From Enterobacter hormaechei ATCC 49162 (GTDB taxonomy: Bacteria > Pseudomonadota > Gammaproteobacteria > Enterobacterales > Enterobacteriaceae): DNA of 64,000 nucleotides. The position numbers and the translations under genes are program-made. Under the pieces are notes generated by a model. The model was given only the letters and a program-made list of their open reading frames with translations. It did not search any database and was not told the DNA's origin. The number at the start of each line of letters is the position of its first letter. The stretch's first letter is position 1. Positions 17,489-27,258 of the stretch are shown here, piece by piece. Location: positions 1,798,001 through 1,862,000 of the forward strand of contig NZ_MKEQ01000001.1 in NCBI RefSeq assembly GCF_001875655.1, written 5' to 3'.

Positions 17489-19351
17489 ATGAGTTTTGAT
17501 ATTGCCAAATACCCGACACTGGCGTTAGTTGACTCCACTCAGGAGTTACGTCTGTTGCCGAAAGAGAGTCTGCCGAAGCTGTGTGACGAGCTGCGTCGCT
17601 ACCTGCTCGACAGCGTTAGCCGCTCCAGCGGCCACTTCGCCTCCGGACTTGGCACGGTTGAGCTGACCGTGGCGTTGCATTACGTCTATAACACGCCGTT
17701 CGATCAGCTTATCTGGGATGTCGGCCACCAGGCCTATCCGCACAAAATTCTGACCGGACGTCGCGATAAAATTGGCACCATTCGCCAGAAAGGTGGCCTG
17801 CACCCGTTCCCGTGGCGCGGCGAGAGTGAATATGACGTGTTGAGCGTCGGTCACTCTTCCACCTCGATTTCAGCAGGTATCGGTATTGCCGTTGCCGCCG
17901 AAAAAGAGAACAAACAACGCCGCACCGTCTGCGTGATTGGCGACGGAGCGATCACCGCCGGGATGGCCTTTGAGGCCATGAACCACGCGGGCGATATCAA
18001 ACCGGACATGCTGGTTATCCTCAACGATAACGAGATGTCGATCTCCGAGAACGTCGGCGCGCTGAATAACCATCTGGCGCAGCTGCTGTCCGGCAAGCTT
18101 TACTCCTCACTGCGTGAAGGCGGTAAAAAAGTCTTCTCCGGCGTGCCGCCGATCAAAGAGCTGCTTAAGCGTACTGAAGAACACATTAAGGGCATGGTCG
18201 TGCCGGGTACGCTGTTCGAAGAGCTGGGCTTTAACTATATTGGCCCGGTGGACGGCCACGATGTGCTGGGTCTGGTGACGACGCTTAAAAACATGCGTGA
18301 CCTGAAAGGCCCGCAGTTCCTGCACATCATGACCAAAAAAGGGCGTGGCTACGAACCGGCGGAAAAAGATCCGATCACTTTCCACGCCGTACCGAAATTT
18401 GACCATACCAGCGGTTGTCTGCCAAAAAGCAGCGGCGGCATGCCGAGCTATTCAAAAATCTTTGGCGACTGGCTGTGCGAAACGGCGGCGAAAGACAACA
18501 TGCTGATGGCGGTGACCCCCGCCATGCGTGAAGGCTCCGGCATGGTGGAGTTTTCCAAAAAATATCCGGACCAGTATTTTGACGTCGCCATTGCCGAGCA
18601 GCACGCCGTTACCTTCGCTGCGGGACTGGCAATTGGCGGCTACAAGCCGGTGGTGGCGATCTACTCCACCTTCCTGCAACGCGCCTACGATCAGGTTATC
18701 CATGACGTTGCCATCCAGAAGCTGCCGGTGCTGTTTGCTATCGATCGTGCGGGCATCGTCGGGGCTGACGGACAGACGCACCAGGGGGCGTTTGACCTCT
18801 CATTCCTGCGCTGCATCCCGGACATGGTGATCATGACGCCAAGCGACGAAAACGAGTGTCGTCAGATGCTCTATACCGGCTATCACTATCAGGAAGGCCC
18901 CTGTGCGGTACGTTATCCACGCGGTAATGCCCTGGGCGTTGAATTGCAGCCGCTGGAAAAACTGGACATCGGTAAAGGCCTGGTGAAACGTCGCGGTGAA
19001 AAAGTGGCGATCCTGAACTTTGGTACGCTGATGCCGGAAGCGGCAAAAGTCGCTGAAAACCTCAACGCGACGCTGGTGGATATGCGCTTTGTGAAGCCGC
19101 TCGATGAATCTCTGATTCTGAGCATGGCGGAAAGCCATGACGTGCTGGTCACGCTGGAAGAGAACGCCATCATGGGTGGCGCGGGTAGCGGCGTGAACGA
19201 AGTGCTGATGGCGAACCGTAAAGCCGTTCCGGTGCTTAATCTCGGCCTCCCTGACCACTTCATCCCGCAAGGCACTCAGGACGAAGCGCGCGCCGACATT
19301 GGTCTGGATGCCGCCGGTATCGAAGCCAAAATCCGCACCTGGCTGGCCTGA
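17489..19351 (+). CDS. dxs: 1-deoxy-D-xylulose-5-phosphate synthase
   Basis: Thiamine-diphosphate enzyme making DXP from pyruvate and glyceraldehyde 3-phosphate, first step of the MEP isoprenoid route and a source of thiamine and pyridoxal precursors. The 620 residues match E. coli. Seen are catalytic H49 (SSGHFASG), the ThDP motif GDGAITAGM from 151 with [12 protein letters not shown], and the catalytic glutamate in [13 protein letters not shown] start at the ATG at 17489; an upstream TTG at 17486 is in frame but unnecessary. Last gene of xseB-ispA-dxs. Confidence 0.97.
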   Translation: MSFDIAKYPTLALVDSTQELRLLPKESLPKLCDELRRYLLDSVSRSSGHFASGLGTVELTVALHYVYNTPFDQLIWDVGHQAYPHKILTGRRDKIGTIRQKGGLHPFPWRGESEYDVLSVGHSSTSISAGIGIAVAAEKENKQRRTVCVIGDGAITAGMAFEAMNHAGDIKPDMLVILNDNEMSISENVGALNNHLAQLLSGKLYSSLREGGKKVFSGVPPIKELLKRTEEHIKGMVVPGTLFEELGFNYIGPVDGHDVLGLVTTLKNMRDLKGPQFLHIMTKKGRGYEPAEKDPITFHAVPKFDHTSGCLPKSSGGMPSYSKIFGDWLCETAAKDNMLMAVTPAMREGSGMVEFSKKYPDQYFDVAIAEQHAVTFAAGLAIGGYKPVVAIYSTFLQRAYDQVIHDVAIQKLPVLFAIDRAGIVGADGQTHQGAFDLSFLRCIPDMVIMTPSDENECRQMLYTGYHYQEGPCAVRYPRGNALGVELQPLEKLDIGKGLVKRRGEKVAILNFGTLMPEAAKVAENLNATLVDMRFVKPLDESLILSMAESHDVLVTLEENAIMGGAGSGVNEVLMANRKAVPVLNLGLPDHFIPQGTQDEARADIGLDAAGIEAKIRTWLA

Positions 19352-19366
19352 TCCCTCCCCTTTTCT

Positions 19367-19407
19367 GCTCCTGCTATGCTTAAACACAGTGTTTAAATAG
19401 CAGGAGC
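19367..19407 (+). promoter_or_regulatory. Long hairpin covering the yajO ribosome-binding site
   Basis: The arms 19367-19387 and 19389-19407 are complementary: an 11-bp outer stem ending in the SD-containing AGCAGGAGC, a two-base bulge on the left arm, then TTAAACACAGTGTTTAA as the inner palindrome. The right arm contains the AGGAG that serves yajO seven bases before its ATG. No T-tract follows. It could mask yajO translation, stabilise the dxs 3' end, or be a protein operator at DNA level. Confidence 0.65.
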
Positions 19408-19413
19408 GGAACC

Positions 19414-20388
19414 ATGCAATACACGACATTAGGAAAAACGGACCTTAAGGTGTCCCGGCTTTGCCTGGGGTGCATGACGTTTGGCGAGCCTGACCGGGGG
19501 AATCATGCCTGGACGCTGCCGGAAGAGAGCAGCCGCCCCATCATCAGGCGCGCCATTGACGGCGGCATCAACTTTTTCGATACCGCTAACAGCTACTCCG
19601 ACGGCAGCAGCGAAGAGATTGTGGGTCGCGCCCTGCGTGATTTTGCCCGTCGGGATGATATCGTGGTCGCCACCAAGGTGTACTACCCGTCAGGCGATCT
19701 GGCTGAAGGCCTTTCTCGCGCGCAAATTCTCCGTTCCATTGATGACAGCCTCAGACGCCTGAACATGGATTACGTCGACCTGCTGCAAATTCACCGCTGG
19801 GATTACAACACCCCGATTGAAGAGACGCTTGAAGCGCTAAATGACGTCGTGAAAGCCGGTAAAGCGCGCTACATCGGCGCATCGTCCATGCATGCGTCGC
19901 AGTTTGCCCAGGCGCTCGATCTCCAGGCGCAGCACGGCTGGGCGCGCTTTGTCACCATGCAGGATCACTACAACCTGATTTACCGGGAAGAAGAGCGCGA
20001 GATGCTGCCGCTCTGCTATCAGGAAGGCGTGGCGGTGATCCCCTGGAGTCCGCTGGCGCGCGGGCGATTAACCCGCCCGTGGGGGGAAACCACCGCCCGG
20101 CTGGTATCGGATGAAGTGGGTAAAAACCTGTATGACGATACAGAAGCCAGCGATGCGTTAATTGCCGAACGTCTGGCCGGGATTGCCGACGATATCGGTG
20201 CAACGCGCGCGCAGGTGGCGCTGGCGTGGCTGCTGAGCAAGCGCGGTGTCGCCGCGCCGATTGTGGGCACATCGCGGGAAGAACAGCTGGATGAGTTGTT
20301 GAGTGCGGTGGATTTATCGCTGACGCCGGAGCAGATTGCCGAGCTGGAAACGCCGTATCAGCAGCATCCCGTGGTGGGGTTTAAGTAA
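19414..20388 (+). CDS. yajO: Aldo/keto reductase YajO
   Basis: Cytoplasmic NADPH-dependent reductase of the AKR superfamily, 324 residues as in E. coli. The AKR tetrad is visible: Asp-Tyr in FFDTANSYSDG, Lys in VVATKVYYP and His in LLQIHRWDY, with the NADPH site VIPWSPLARGRLTRPWG. E. coli YajO has been linked to an alternative route to 1-deoxyxylulose 5-phosphate from ribulose 5-phosphate, which fits its place beside dxs. Translation may be limited by the hairpin over its ribosome site. Confidence 0.94.
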   Translation: MQYTTLGKTDLKVSRLCLGCMTFGEPDRGNHAWTLPEESSRPIIRRAIDGGINFFDTANSYSDGSSEEIVGRALRDFARRDDIVVATKVYYPSGDLAEGLSRAQILRSIDDSLRRLNMDYVDLLQIHRWDYNTPIEETLEALNDVVKAGKARYIGASSMHASQFAQALDLQAQHGWARFVTMQDHYNLIYREEEREMLPLCYQEGVAVIPWSPLARGRLTRPWGETTARLVSDEVGKNLYDDTEASDALIAERLAGIADDIGATRAQVALAWLLSKRGVAAPIVGTSREEQLDELLSAVDLSLTPEQIAELETPYQQHPVVGFK

Positions 20389-20393
20389 ACTCT

Positions 20394-20470
20394 TGCCGGG
20401 TGGCGCTGCGCTTACCCGGCCTACGATCGCACCCTATTTGTAGGCCGGGTAAGCGCAGCGCCACCCGGCA
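20394..20470. repeat. Paired REP (BIME) between yajO and thiL
   Basis: Two inverted REP units, GCCGGGTGGCGCTGCGC at the left and TAAGCGCAGCGCCACCCGGC at the right, separated by about 20 bases. This 99-base gap is where pgpA lies in E. coli, so the repeat marks the site of the missing gene. Confidence 0.9.
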
Positions 20471-20487
20471 ATACAGAGCGCACAAAC

Positions 20488-21459
20488 TCACGCGAAGTGA
20501 TCGTACCCTTTCCAGTCGAGCGTAACCGGGGAGCCGTCACGGACAAACAGCAGCCCTTCACTTTCCGGCATCACCTGCCCGATACAGGTAAATTTCGCCC
20601 CCAGATGCGCTAACGCCACATCCAGCGTCCCGCGATTCAGTTCGGGAACGGTAAAGCACAGCTCATAATCTTCCCCACCGGATAACGCCCAGCGCAGCGC
20701 CTGTTCAGGCCCGGCATGGCGAAGCAGCTGCTCTGACAGTGGGAACAGATCCAGATCGATCCGCGCGCCCACGCCGCTGGCTTTCAGAATATGACCAAGA
20801 TCGGAGATCAGCCCGTCAGACAGATCGATAGCCGAACTGGCCCGCTCGCGCAGCGCCTGACCGTGCAAAATACGCGGCGTGGGTCGCAGGTGGCGTTTCA
20901 CCAGGTACGCCGCATCGTCAGCATCTTCAACCGCTAAACGGTTCTGAAGGATCGCCAGCCCGGCCGCGCTGTCCCCCGGCGTACCGGTGACGTAGATCCA
21001 GTCGCCCGGTTTTGCGCCCGAGCGTTTGAGCGCGCGCCCGGCAGGCACATAGCCGTGGATCGCCAGGGTCATCGACAGCGGACCGGCAGTGGTATCGCCG
21101 CCAATCAGCTGCATATCGTAATAATTCAGCTGTTCAAACAGCGCATCGCTGAAGGCTTCAAGCCAGGCTTCATCCACCTCCGGCAGCGTCAGAGCCAGCG
21201 TCAGCCAGGCCGGGTCGGCGCCCATTGCCGCCAGATCGCTGACGTTGACCGCCAGCGCCTTATACGCCAGGTCAGCAGGATCGATATCGGGCAGGAAGTG
21301 ACGCCCACACACTAAGGTGTCGGTGCTGATTGCCAGCGTCTGTTTTTCAGGAATATTGAGAAGTGCACAGTCATCGCCAATGCCGGTTTCAACATCAAGA
21401 CGAGAGGTTCTGACACGGTCGAAATAACGGGCAATCAGGGAGAATTCGCCGCATGCCAT
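20488..21459 (-). CDS. thiL: Thiamine-monophosphate kinase
   Basis: Cytoplasmic ATP-dependent enzyme converting thiamine monophosphate to thiamine diphosphate, the active cofactor used by DXS encoded nearby. 323 residues, AIRS-type fold: N-terminal [10 protein letters not shown], Mg/ATP motifs [10 protein letters not shown] and [38 protein letters not shown] and [11 protein letters not shown]. It follows nusB by 77 bases across a terminator-like hairpin. The usual downstream partner pgpA is absent. Confidence 0.96.
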   Translation of the reverse strand: MACGEFSLIARYFDRVRTSRLDVETGIGDDCALLNIPEKQTLAISTDTLVCGRHFLPDIDPADLAYKALAVNVSDLAAMGADPAWLTLALTLPEVDEAWLEAFSDALFEQLNYYDMQLIGGDTTAGPLSMTLAIHGYVPAGRALKRSGAKPGDWIYVTGTPGDSAAGLAILQNRLAVEDADDAAYLVKRHLRPTPRILHGQALRERASSAIDLSDGLISDLGHILKASGVGARIDLDLFPLSEQLLRHAGPEQALRWALSGGEDYELCFTVPELNRGTLDVALAHLGAKFTCIGQVMPESEGLLFVRDGSPVTLDWKGYDHFA

Positions 21460-21483
21460 ACGTTATGCCTCAGCAAATAAAAG

Positions 21484-21533
21484 AAAAAACCGGAGCCGCA
21501 CTGCCGTTACGGCAATGCAGGACTCCGGTTTGC
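21484..21533 (-). terminator. Terminator-like hairpin between nusB and thiL
   Basis: Read on the minus strand, AACCGGAG and CTCCGGTT form a stem enclosing a second stem (GCCG/CGGC), followed by TTTTTTCTTTT. It begins three bases after the nusB stop and ends shortly before thiL, so thiL expression would depend on read-through or its own promoter. Confidence 0.75.
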
Positions 21534-21536
21534 GGA

Positions 21537-21956
21537 TCACTTTTTGTGGGGACGGATCGCAGGTGCGGCTTTATCCAGCACGCCGTTAACAAACTTGTGG
21601 CTGTCTTCAGCGCCGAAGGTTTTCGCCAGTTCGATCGCTTCGTTGATGGCCACTTTGTACGGCACATCATCACGTTTTGACAGCTCAAACAGCGCGATAC
21701 GCAACACTGCTTTTTCGACCTGGCCCAGCTCTTCAAGCAGACGGGACAGGTATGGCTTCATCAGACCATCGAGATACGCGCTATTAGTCGCCACTCCCGA
21801 CAGCAGTTCACGGAAGTACAGAACGTCAACGTCTTTCACGTCCTGTTCTGACAGGAACTGGTATTCAACATCAGCGATGTCGTTCTGGGACAACTGCCAG
21901 GAGTAAAGCGCCTGAACGGCACATTCACGGGCGCGGCGACGAGCAGCAGGTTTCAC
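21537..21956 (-). CDS. nusB: Transcription antitermination factor NusB
   Basis: All-helical RNA-binding protein that with NusE (S10) binds boxA RNA in rRNA leaders and supports antitermination. The length of 139 residues equals E. coli. The sequence begins [20 protein letters not shown], the Arg-rich RNA-binding helix, and has the [20 protein letters not shown] core. It is 21 bases downstream of ribE, the conserved ribE-nusB order. Confidence 0.97.
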   Translation of the reverse strand: MKPAARRRARECAVQALYSWQLSQNDIADVEYQFLSEQDVKDVDVLYFRELLSGVATNSAYLDGLMKPYLSRLLEELGQVEKAVLRIALFELSKRDDVPYKVAINEAIELAKTFGAEDSHKFVNGVLDKAAPAIRPHKK

Positions 21957-21977
21957 GGAATTCCCCTTACAAAAAAA

Positions 21978-22448
21978 TCAGGCCTTAATGGCTTTCAATA
22001 CATTGATCATTTCAAGCGCGGTCAGTGCAGCTTCTGCACCTTTGTTACCGGCTTTGGTGCCAGCACGTTCGATGGCTTGTTCAATACTTTCGGTAGTCAG
22101 TACGCCGAACGCAACAGGAATTTCAGCATCCTGTGCAACATGCGCCAGACCATTGCTTGCACCGCCCGCAACGTATTCGAAGTGCGCAGTGCCGCCACGA
22201 ATAACAGTACCCAGCGCAATCACCGCGTCGTATTTACCGGTTTTCGCCAGCGCGCCTGCTGCCAGTGGCAGTTCGTAAGCACCTGGTACCCAAACGACGG
22301 TAATGTTGTCATCTTTAACCTGGCCGATGCGTTTCAGGGCGTCAACCGCACCTTCCAGCAGGCTATCGTTGATGAAGTTGTTGAAACGCGCGATGGTGAT
22401 GGCGACGCGAGCGTCCGGGGTAGCTACAGCAGCTTCAATAATGTTCAT
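21978..22448 (-). CDS. ribE: 6,7-dimethyl-8-ribityllumazine synthase
   Basis: Penultimate enzyme of riboflavin synthesis, joining the ribityl pyrimidine made after RibD with 3,4-dihydroxybutanone 4-phosphate; it assembles into icosahedral 60-mers in enterobacteria. 156 residues with the substrate-loop motifs [43 protein letters not shown] and catalytic His in the last of these. Also called ribH. Lies between ribD and nusB. Confidence 0.96.
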   Translation of the reverse strand: MNIIEAAVATPDARVAITIARFNNFINDSLLEGAVDALKRIGQVKDDNITVVWVPGAYELPLAAGALAKTGKYDAVIALGTVIRGGTAHFEYVAGGASNGLAHVAQDAEIPVAFGVLTTESIEQAIERAGTKAGNKGAEAALTALEMINVLKAIKA

Positions 22449-22535
22449 ACTCTTCCTTTACGGGTTCATTTGGCCCCGCAGGGGGGCGGATTTTATCATA
22501 ATACTTTGCGCACTGCTTCCCTATTTCAGGAGCAA

Positions 22536-23639
22536 TTACGCTGTCGTTAAATGGAGGCAGACATCCGGACCTACCGGACGGATCTCGCTGAATGTGAGTT
22601 GCGGCGCGTCGGCCAGTTTTTCAAGGCCGGGCAGCACAAACAGGCCGCGCGCGTCGTAACCTAATAGTTTAGGCGCAACGTAGACGAGAAGCTCATCCAC
22701 CAGCCCCGCCTGGAGCAGCGCACCGGCGAGCGTCGGACCGGCTTCGACCCAGATGCTGTTGACCTGCTGTTTGCCGAGCAACATCATCAGCACCACTAAA
22801 TCCAGATGTCCGTTATGCTCCGGCACCATAATGCTGCGTACGCCTTGCGGCCAGTCGCGGGTATCTTCTTTGGTGCGGGCAATCCAGGTTTCACCCGGCT
22901 GCTGCACGATACGGTGCTCTGGCATCACACGGTTCTGGCTATCAATAATAATGCGCAGCGGCTGACGCAGATTCTCCTGCGGATAAAGTGCCTGGGTATC
23001 GGCATTCAGCTCATCCCAGCGCACGGTCATGGCCGGATCGTCAGCCAGCACCGTTTCACTGCTGGTGAGAATAGCATGGCTTTGCGCGCGCAGACGTTGC
23101 ACATCGCGCCTTGCCTGCGGCGAGGTGATCCACTGGCTTTCGCCGTTCGCCATCGCCGTGCGGCCATCCAGTGACGCGCCAAGCTTAAGCTGGATAAACG
23201 GGAAGCCGGTGCGCATGCGCTTCAGGAAGCCTTTGTTGATGGCTTCCGCATCCTGCATCATCAGGCCGTGACTGACGTCGATCCCCTCCTGTTGCAGACG
23301 ATACAGCCCGCGGCCCGCCACCTGCGGGTTGGGATCCTGCATGGCGGCAACAACGCGCGAGACGCCCGCCGCAATCAGCGCTTCACAGCACGGCGGCGTA
23401 CGTCCGTGATGGCTGCATGGCTCCAGCGTTACGTAGGCCGTCGCGCCACGCGCTTTCTCACCCGCCATGCGCAGGGCATGCACTTCAGCATGCGGCTCGC
23501 CTGCGCGATAGTGAAAACCTTCCCCCACAATCTCGCCATCTTTAACAATGACGCACCCGACATTGGGGTTAGGGTGAGTGGTAAACCGACCGCGCTGCGC
23601 CAGCTTCATAGCTCGCGCCATGTACATCTCATCGTGCAT
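22536..23639 (-). CDS. ribD: Bifunctional riboflavin deaminase/reductase
   Basis: Performs the deamination and ribosyl reduction steps after GTP cyclohydrolase II in riboflavin synthesis. 367 residues: an N-terminal CDA-type deaminase with zinc ligands H50, C75 and C84 and catalytic E52 (HAEVHAL, PCSHHGRTPPC), then an NADPH-dependent reductase from ~150 (LKLGASLDGRTA, EAGPTLAGALL). I start at 23639 (MHDEMYMARA), four bases after the nrdR stop, matching E. coli; a longer frame from 23675 overlaps nrdR. Confidence 0.96.
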   Translation of the reverse strand: MHDEMYMARAMKLAQRGRFTTHPNPNVGCVIVKDGEIVGEGFHYRAGEPHAEVHALRMAGEKARGATAYVTLEPCSHHGRTPPCCEALIAAGVSRVVAAMQDPNPQVAGRGLYRLQQEGIDVSHGLMMQDAEAINKGFLKRMRTGFPFIQLKLGASLDGRTAMANGESQWITSPQARRDVQRLRAQSHAILTSSETVLADDPAMTVRWDELNADTQALYPQENLRQPLRIIIDSQNRVMPEHRIVQQPGETWIARTKEDTRDWPQGVRSIMVPEHNGHLDLVVLMMLLGKQQVNSIWVEAGPTLAGALLQAGLVDELLVYVAPKLLGYDARGLFVLPGLEKLADAPQLTFSEIRPVGPDVCLHLTTA

Positions 23640-23643
23640 GAGC

Positions 23644-24105
<462 letters not shown>

Positions 24106-24245
24106 TTATCTGGTTAACTGATTTCTATTTTACCCTGAACTGGCCCGACAACAAAGGAAGAGCTTTTTGAGACAAAGGATCTATGCCTGAGGGCACTATC
24201 CTGTCTACCATTGCAGCAATCTGTGATTTCAAGGAATTAAACGCA

Positions 24246-24785
24246 ATGACAAGACGTTACCTGAAAATAGTGCTGGTGGGGAGCCTGTTCACGCTCAGCG
24301 CCTGCGCACAGCAAAGTGAAGTCCGCGAGATGAAACAAAGCGTAAATACGCTGAACGTGGCGATGGACAAACTTAACAAAGAAACCGTGAAGATCACCCA
24401 ACAGAACGCGCTCAATGCGAAATCCAGCAATGGCGTTTATTTATTGCCAGGCGCAAATACGCCCGCGCGCCTGAACAGCCAGATTGGTACGTTAAAGATG
24501 TCTCTGGTGAATGTTGCAGCGAATGCTGATGGTACTCGCGCAACATTACGCATTCAGGGTGAATCCAACGATCCGCTTCCCGCGTTCAGCGGCACCGTAG
24601 AGTGGGGCCAGATTCAGGGCACCACGGAGAACTACCAGGAAGTGAACGTGAAGAATCAGCTTTTCACCGCCCCCGCCAGCACGCTGGCGCCGAGCGATGT
24701 TGATATCCCGATCCAGCTGAGCGGACTCACGCCAGAACAGTTGGGCTTTATCCGCATTCACGACATTCAAACCACCGCGCAATAA
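24246..24785 (+). CDS. yajI: Lipoprotein YajI (DUF3251)
   Basis: Predicted lipoprotein of 179 residues with a short signal peptide and lipobox LSAC (C20). After a helical linker (QQSEVREMKQSVNTLNVAMD) comes a beta-rich domain. Function unknown; E. coli YajI is a similar lipoprotein at the same locus. I start at 24246 because AAGGA precedes it and this places the signal at the N-terminus; a frame from 24183 adds 21 residues. Confidence 0.9.
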   Translation: MTRRYLKIVLVGSLFTLSACAQQSEVREMKQSVNTLNVAMDKLNKETVKITQQNALNAKSSNGVYLLPGANTPARLNSQIGTLKMSLVNVAANADGTRATLRIQGESNDPLPAFSGTVEWGQIQGTTENYQEVNVKNQLFTAPASTLAPSDVDIPIQLSGLTPEQLGFIRIHDIQTTAQ

Positions 24786-24886
24786 CCCTCCCTTTTAGCG
24801 GAGTGAAATGTCACTCCGCTAACATTTACATTTCGTATGGATTGGCAACATAAATGATTGCCGCTACAATCCCGCCCGTCTAAAGT

Positions 24887-24968
24887 ACGCAAACGTGAAC
24901 GCAATCGATTACGTGTGTGAGCGATATGTGAAACAACACATATTTTTGTGAGCAAGGATTCCTATAAT
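24887..24968 (+). promoter_or_regulatory. tsx promoter region with PurR/CytR-like and CRP-like sites
   Basis: ACGCAAACGTGAACGC (24887-24902) agrees with the PurR operator at 12 of 16 positions, and an adjacent ACGCAATCGATTACGT has similar LacI-family symmetry. Several TGTGA half-sites follow (24915-24951), one in ATGTGAAACAACACAT, then a -10 TATAAT at 24963-24968. E. coli tsx is controlled by CRP and CytR from a comparable promoter; the individual assignments here are inference. Confidence 0.5.
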
Positions 24969-25053
24969 AGGCTCCGCAGAAACACGAAATATTTAGAAAC
25001 GCAATTCGCGCATTTTTCACTCCCGGAAGGGAATTTCAATCAGTGGCATGATT

Positions 25054-25938
25054 ATGAAAAAAACATTACTCGCAGCCGGTGCAGTTCTGGCACTGTCCTC
25101 CTCTTTCACTGTTAACGCAGCGGAAAACGACAAACCGCAATACCTCTCCGACTGGTGGCACCAGAGCGTTAACGTGGTAGGCAGCTACCACACCCGTTTC
25201 GGACCACAGATCCGTAACGATACTTACCTCGAGTACGAAGCGTTCGCTAAAAAAGACTGGTTTGATTTCTACGGTTACATGGATGCACCGGTATTCTTCG
25301 GCGGTAACACCGATGCGAAAGGTATCTGGAACCACGGCTCCCCACTGTTCATGGAGATCGAACCGCGCTTCTCCATCGACAAACTGACCGGTACCAGCCT
25401 GGCGTTTGGTCCGTTCAAAGAGTGGTATTTCGCGAACAACTATATCTACGACATGGGCCGCAATAAGTCTGGTCGTCAGAGCACCTGGTATATGGGTCTG
25501 GGTACAGACATTGAGACTGGCCTGCCGATGAGCCTGTCCATGAACGTCTACGCAAAATACCAGTGGCAGAACTACGGCGCTGCGAACGAGAACGAGTGGG
25601 ACGGCTACCGTTTCAAAGTGAAATACTTCGTGCCAATCACCCAGCTGTGGGGCGGCAACCTGAGCTACATCGGCTTCACCAACTTTGACTGGGGTTCAGA
25701 CCTGGGCGATAACGACTTCCGTGACCTGAACGGTAAGAAAGCGCGCACCAATGATTCTATCGCGTCCAGCCACATCCTGGCGCTGAACTACGATCACTGG
25801 CACTACTCTGTTGTTGCGCGTTACTGGCACAACGGTGGTCAGTGGAACGACGACGCCAGCCTGAACTTCGGCAACGGCGACTTCAGCGTCCGTTCTACCG
25901 GTTGGGGTGGTTACCTGGTCGTGGGTTACAACTTCTAA
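25054..25938 (+). CDS. tsx: Nucleoside-specific outer-membrane channel Tsx
   Basis: Beta-barrel porin that passes nucleosides and deoxynucleosides across the outer membrane, also a phage T6 and colicin K receptor in E. coli. 294 residues including a 22-residue signal peptide ([18 protein letters not shown], cleaved before AENDKPQY). The C-terminal GYLVVGYNF ends in the aromatic residue typical of barrel proteins. I start at 25054; two additional upstream codons are in frame. An external loop region ([15 protein letters not shown]) differs from E. coli as I recall it. Confidence 0.96.
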   Translation: MKKTLLAAGAVLALSSSFTVNAAENDKPQYLSDWWHQSVNVVGSYHTRFGPQIRNDTYLEYEAFAKKDWFDFYGYMDAPVFFGGNTDAKGIWNHGSPLFMEIEPRFSIDKLTGTSLAFGPFKEWYFANNYIYDMGRNKSGRQSTWYMGLGTDIETGLPMSLSMNVYAKYQWQNYGAANENEWDGYRFKVKYFVPITQLWGGNLSYIGFTNFDWGSDLGDNDFRDLNGKKARTNDSIASSHILALNYDHWHYSVVARYWHNGGQWNDDASLNFGNGDFSVRSTGWGGYLVVGYNF

Positions 25939-25950
25939 TCCAGCGTTGAG

Positions 25951-26036
25951 TGCCGGGTGGCGGCTTCGCCTTACCCGGCCTACAAAACCCGATAACGTCG
26001 CAAATCGTAGGCCGGGTAAGCGAAGCGCCACCCGGC
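25951..26036. repeat. Paired REP (BIME) downstream of tsx
   Basis: Two inverted REP units (left GCCGGGTGGCGGCTTCGCC, right GTAAGCGAAGCGCCACCCGG) flank about 30 bases between convergent tsx and the YafY-type regulator gene. Confidence 0.9.
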
Positions 26037-26063
26037 GCATAAGCCAGCTCAGGCGCTGGCTTT

Positions 26064-26744
26064 TTACTGCTTCACCTTCCGTAAAAAATCCGCCAGCGAC
26101 CTGTCCGCGCTTTCGCTAAAGCGTCTTTCCGTCAGCGTAATATGCAAACACCGGTCGAGACGGAAACAGCGGTAGTCATCGCGCCGCTCACACCATGCCG
26201 CCAGCAGCCAGTGCTCTCCCCAGAAGAACAGCCCCAGCGGCTGAACCTCACGCCAGGTTAACTGCCCGGCTTCATCCCGGTAGTGCAGCGCCAGCACACG
26301 CAGGGCAGAAATTGCCTGGTGGATCACGTCGAAACCACTACGGGAGTGTGGCTGAAGGGCAATATCCGGCGCGTAAATCCGCGTCTGTTCAGCTTTTCGG
26401 CGGCTCTCTTCTGGCAGGATCGCCAGCACTTTCTCCTGAGCCGACTCCAGCTCGCGCGACAGCGATTCCCCGCCCCAGGTTTTGAGCAGGCGAATCGCCA
26501 CCATCAGCGCCTCGGACTCCTTGTTGGTCAGCATCAGCGGCGGTAAATCAAAACCCGACATCAGCCGATATCCGCTTCCCGCCTCGCCTTCCACCGGCAC
26601 GCCGGAAAGCGACAGGTCGCGGATATCGCGGTACACCGTGCGCTCGGACACGCCAAGCCTTTCCGCCAGATGCGCTGCCGTTGTCAGACGCCTGCCCCGC
26701 AGGATCTGCACAATCTGGAACAAACGGTCAGCGCGTCGGGTCAT
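26064..26744 (-). CDS. YafY-type HTH/WYL transcriptional regulator
   Basis: DNA-binding regulator of 226 residues. N-terminal winged HTH (MTRRADRLFQIVQILRGRR, ...RLGVSERTVYRDIRDLSLSG) with the dimer wing GEAGSGYRL, then a WYL-type ligand-sensing domain (IHQAISALRVLALHYRD, REVQPLGLFFWGEHWLLAAWCE). WYL regulators sense small or nucleic-acid ligands; the target here is unknown. It is downstream of, and only 10 bases from, a VOC-family gene, suggesting one unit. E. coli has yajD at this position instead. Confidence 0.85.
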   Translation of the reverse strand: MTRRADRLFQIVQILRGRRLTTAAHLAERLGVSERTVYRDIRDLSLSGVPVEGEAGSGYRLMSGFDLPPLMLTNKESEALMVAIRLLKTWGGESLSRELESAQEKVLAILPEESRRKAEQTRIYAPDIALQPHSRSGFDVIHQAISALRVLALHYRDEAGQLTWREVQPLGLFFWGEHWLLAAWCERRDDYRCFRLDRCLHITLTERRFSESADRSLADFLRKVKQ

Positions 26745-26754
26745 CGGTTTACTC

Positions 26755-27120
26755 TCATACCGGTTGATGGAGGCCGACGCGATTACCTTCGCTGTCGGTA
26801 AACAGGGCTATAGTGCCAATGCCTTGCGGCAGTTCCAGCGGGCCAAACACGCACTCTCCGCCCGCAGAAGCAACACGATCTAGCGTGGCCGCCAGATTGT
26901 CAGTATGCAGGTAAATAATAGCGCCCTGCAAAGACGGTGTAATGCCGTCAAATTTTGCCAGCGCCCCGCCGGTATACGGATCCTCATGCGGGAAAACGGC
27001 CAGCTCCGCACAGTCCATTTTCTCGCGACGCAGCGCGAGCTGCATCACCGGCTCATAAAATTTAATGGCGCGATCCATATCCGAGACCGGAATTTCAAAC
27101 CAGTTAATAACACTTTTCAT
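26755..27120 (-). CDS. VOC (glyoxalase/bleomycin-resistance fold) family protein
   Basis: A 121-residue single-domain VOC protein with two beta-alpha-beta modules: MKSVINWFEIPVSDMDRAIK..., then ...YLHTDNLAATLDRVASAGG and ALFTDSEGNRVGLHQPV. The terminal acidic/His positions typical of metal binding in the fold are only partly present, so the catalytic role is uncertain. Paired with the adjacent YafY-type regulator on the same strand; a small-molecule detoxification or sensing unit is a guess from the pairing. Confidence 0.85.
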   Translation of the reverse strand: MKSVINWFEIPVSDMDRAIKFYEPVMQLALRREKMDCAELAVFPHEDPYTGGALAKFDGITPSLQGAIIYLHTDNLAATLDRVASAGGECVFGPLELPQGIGTIALFTDSEGNRVGLHQPV

Positions 27121-27210
27121 ACGTCCTCCTGCCTGTTGTTAGGGTTCAGAAGGAGTCTACGACAGGGCTCCTGACAGCATACTGTCAGGAGTGTTTGTGA
27201 GATGCAGACA

Positions 27211-27241
27211 AAAAAAATCCCGACCACCTGGCCGGGATTTT
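27211..27241 (-). terminator. Intrinsic terminator after secF
   Basis: On the minus strand AATCCCGGCC and its complement GGTCGGGATT close a hairpin followed by a run of seven T, 18 bases after the secF stop. It ends the tgt-yajC-secD-secF transcript. Confidence 0.85.
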
Positions 27242-27258
27242 GATATCGCATAAGACTC

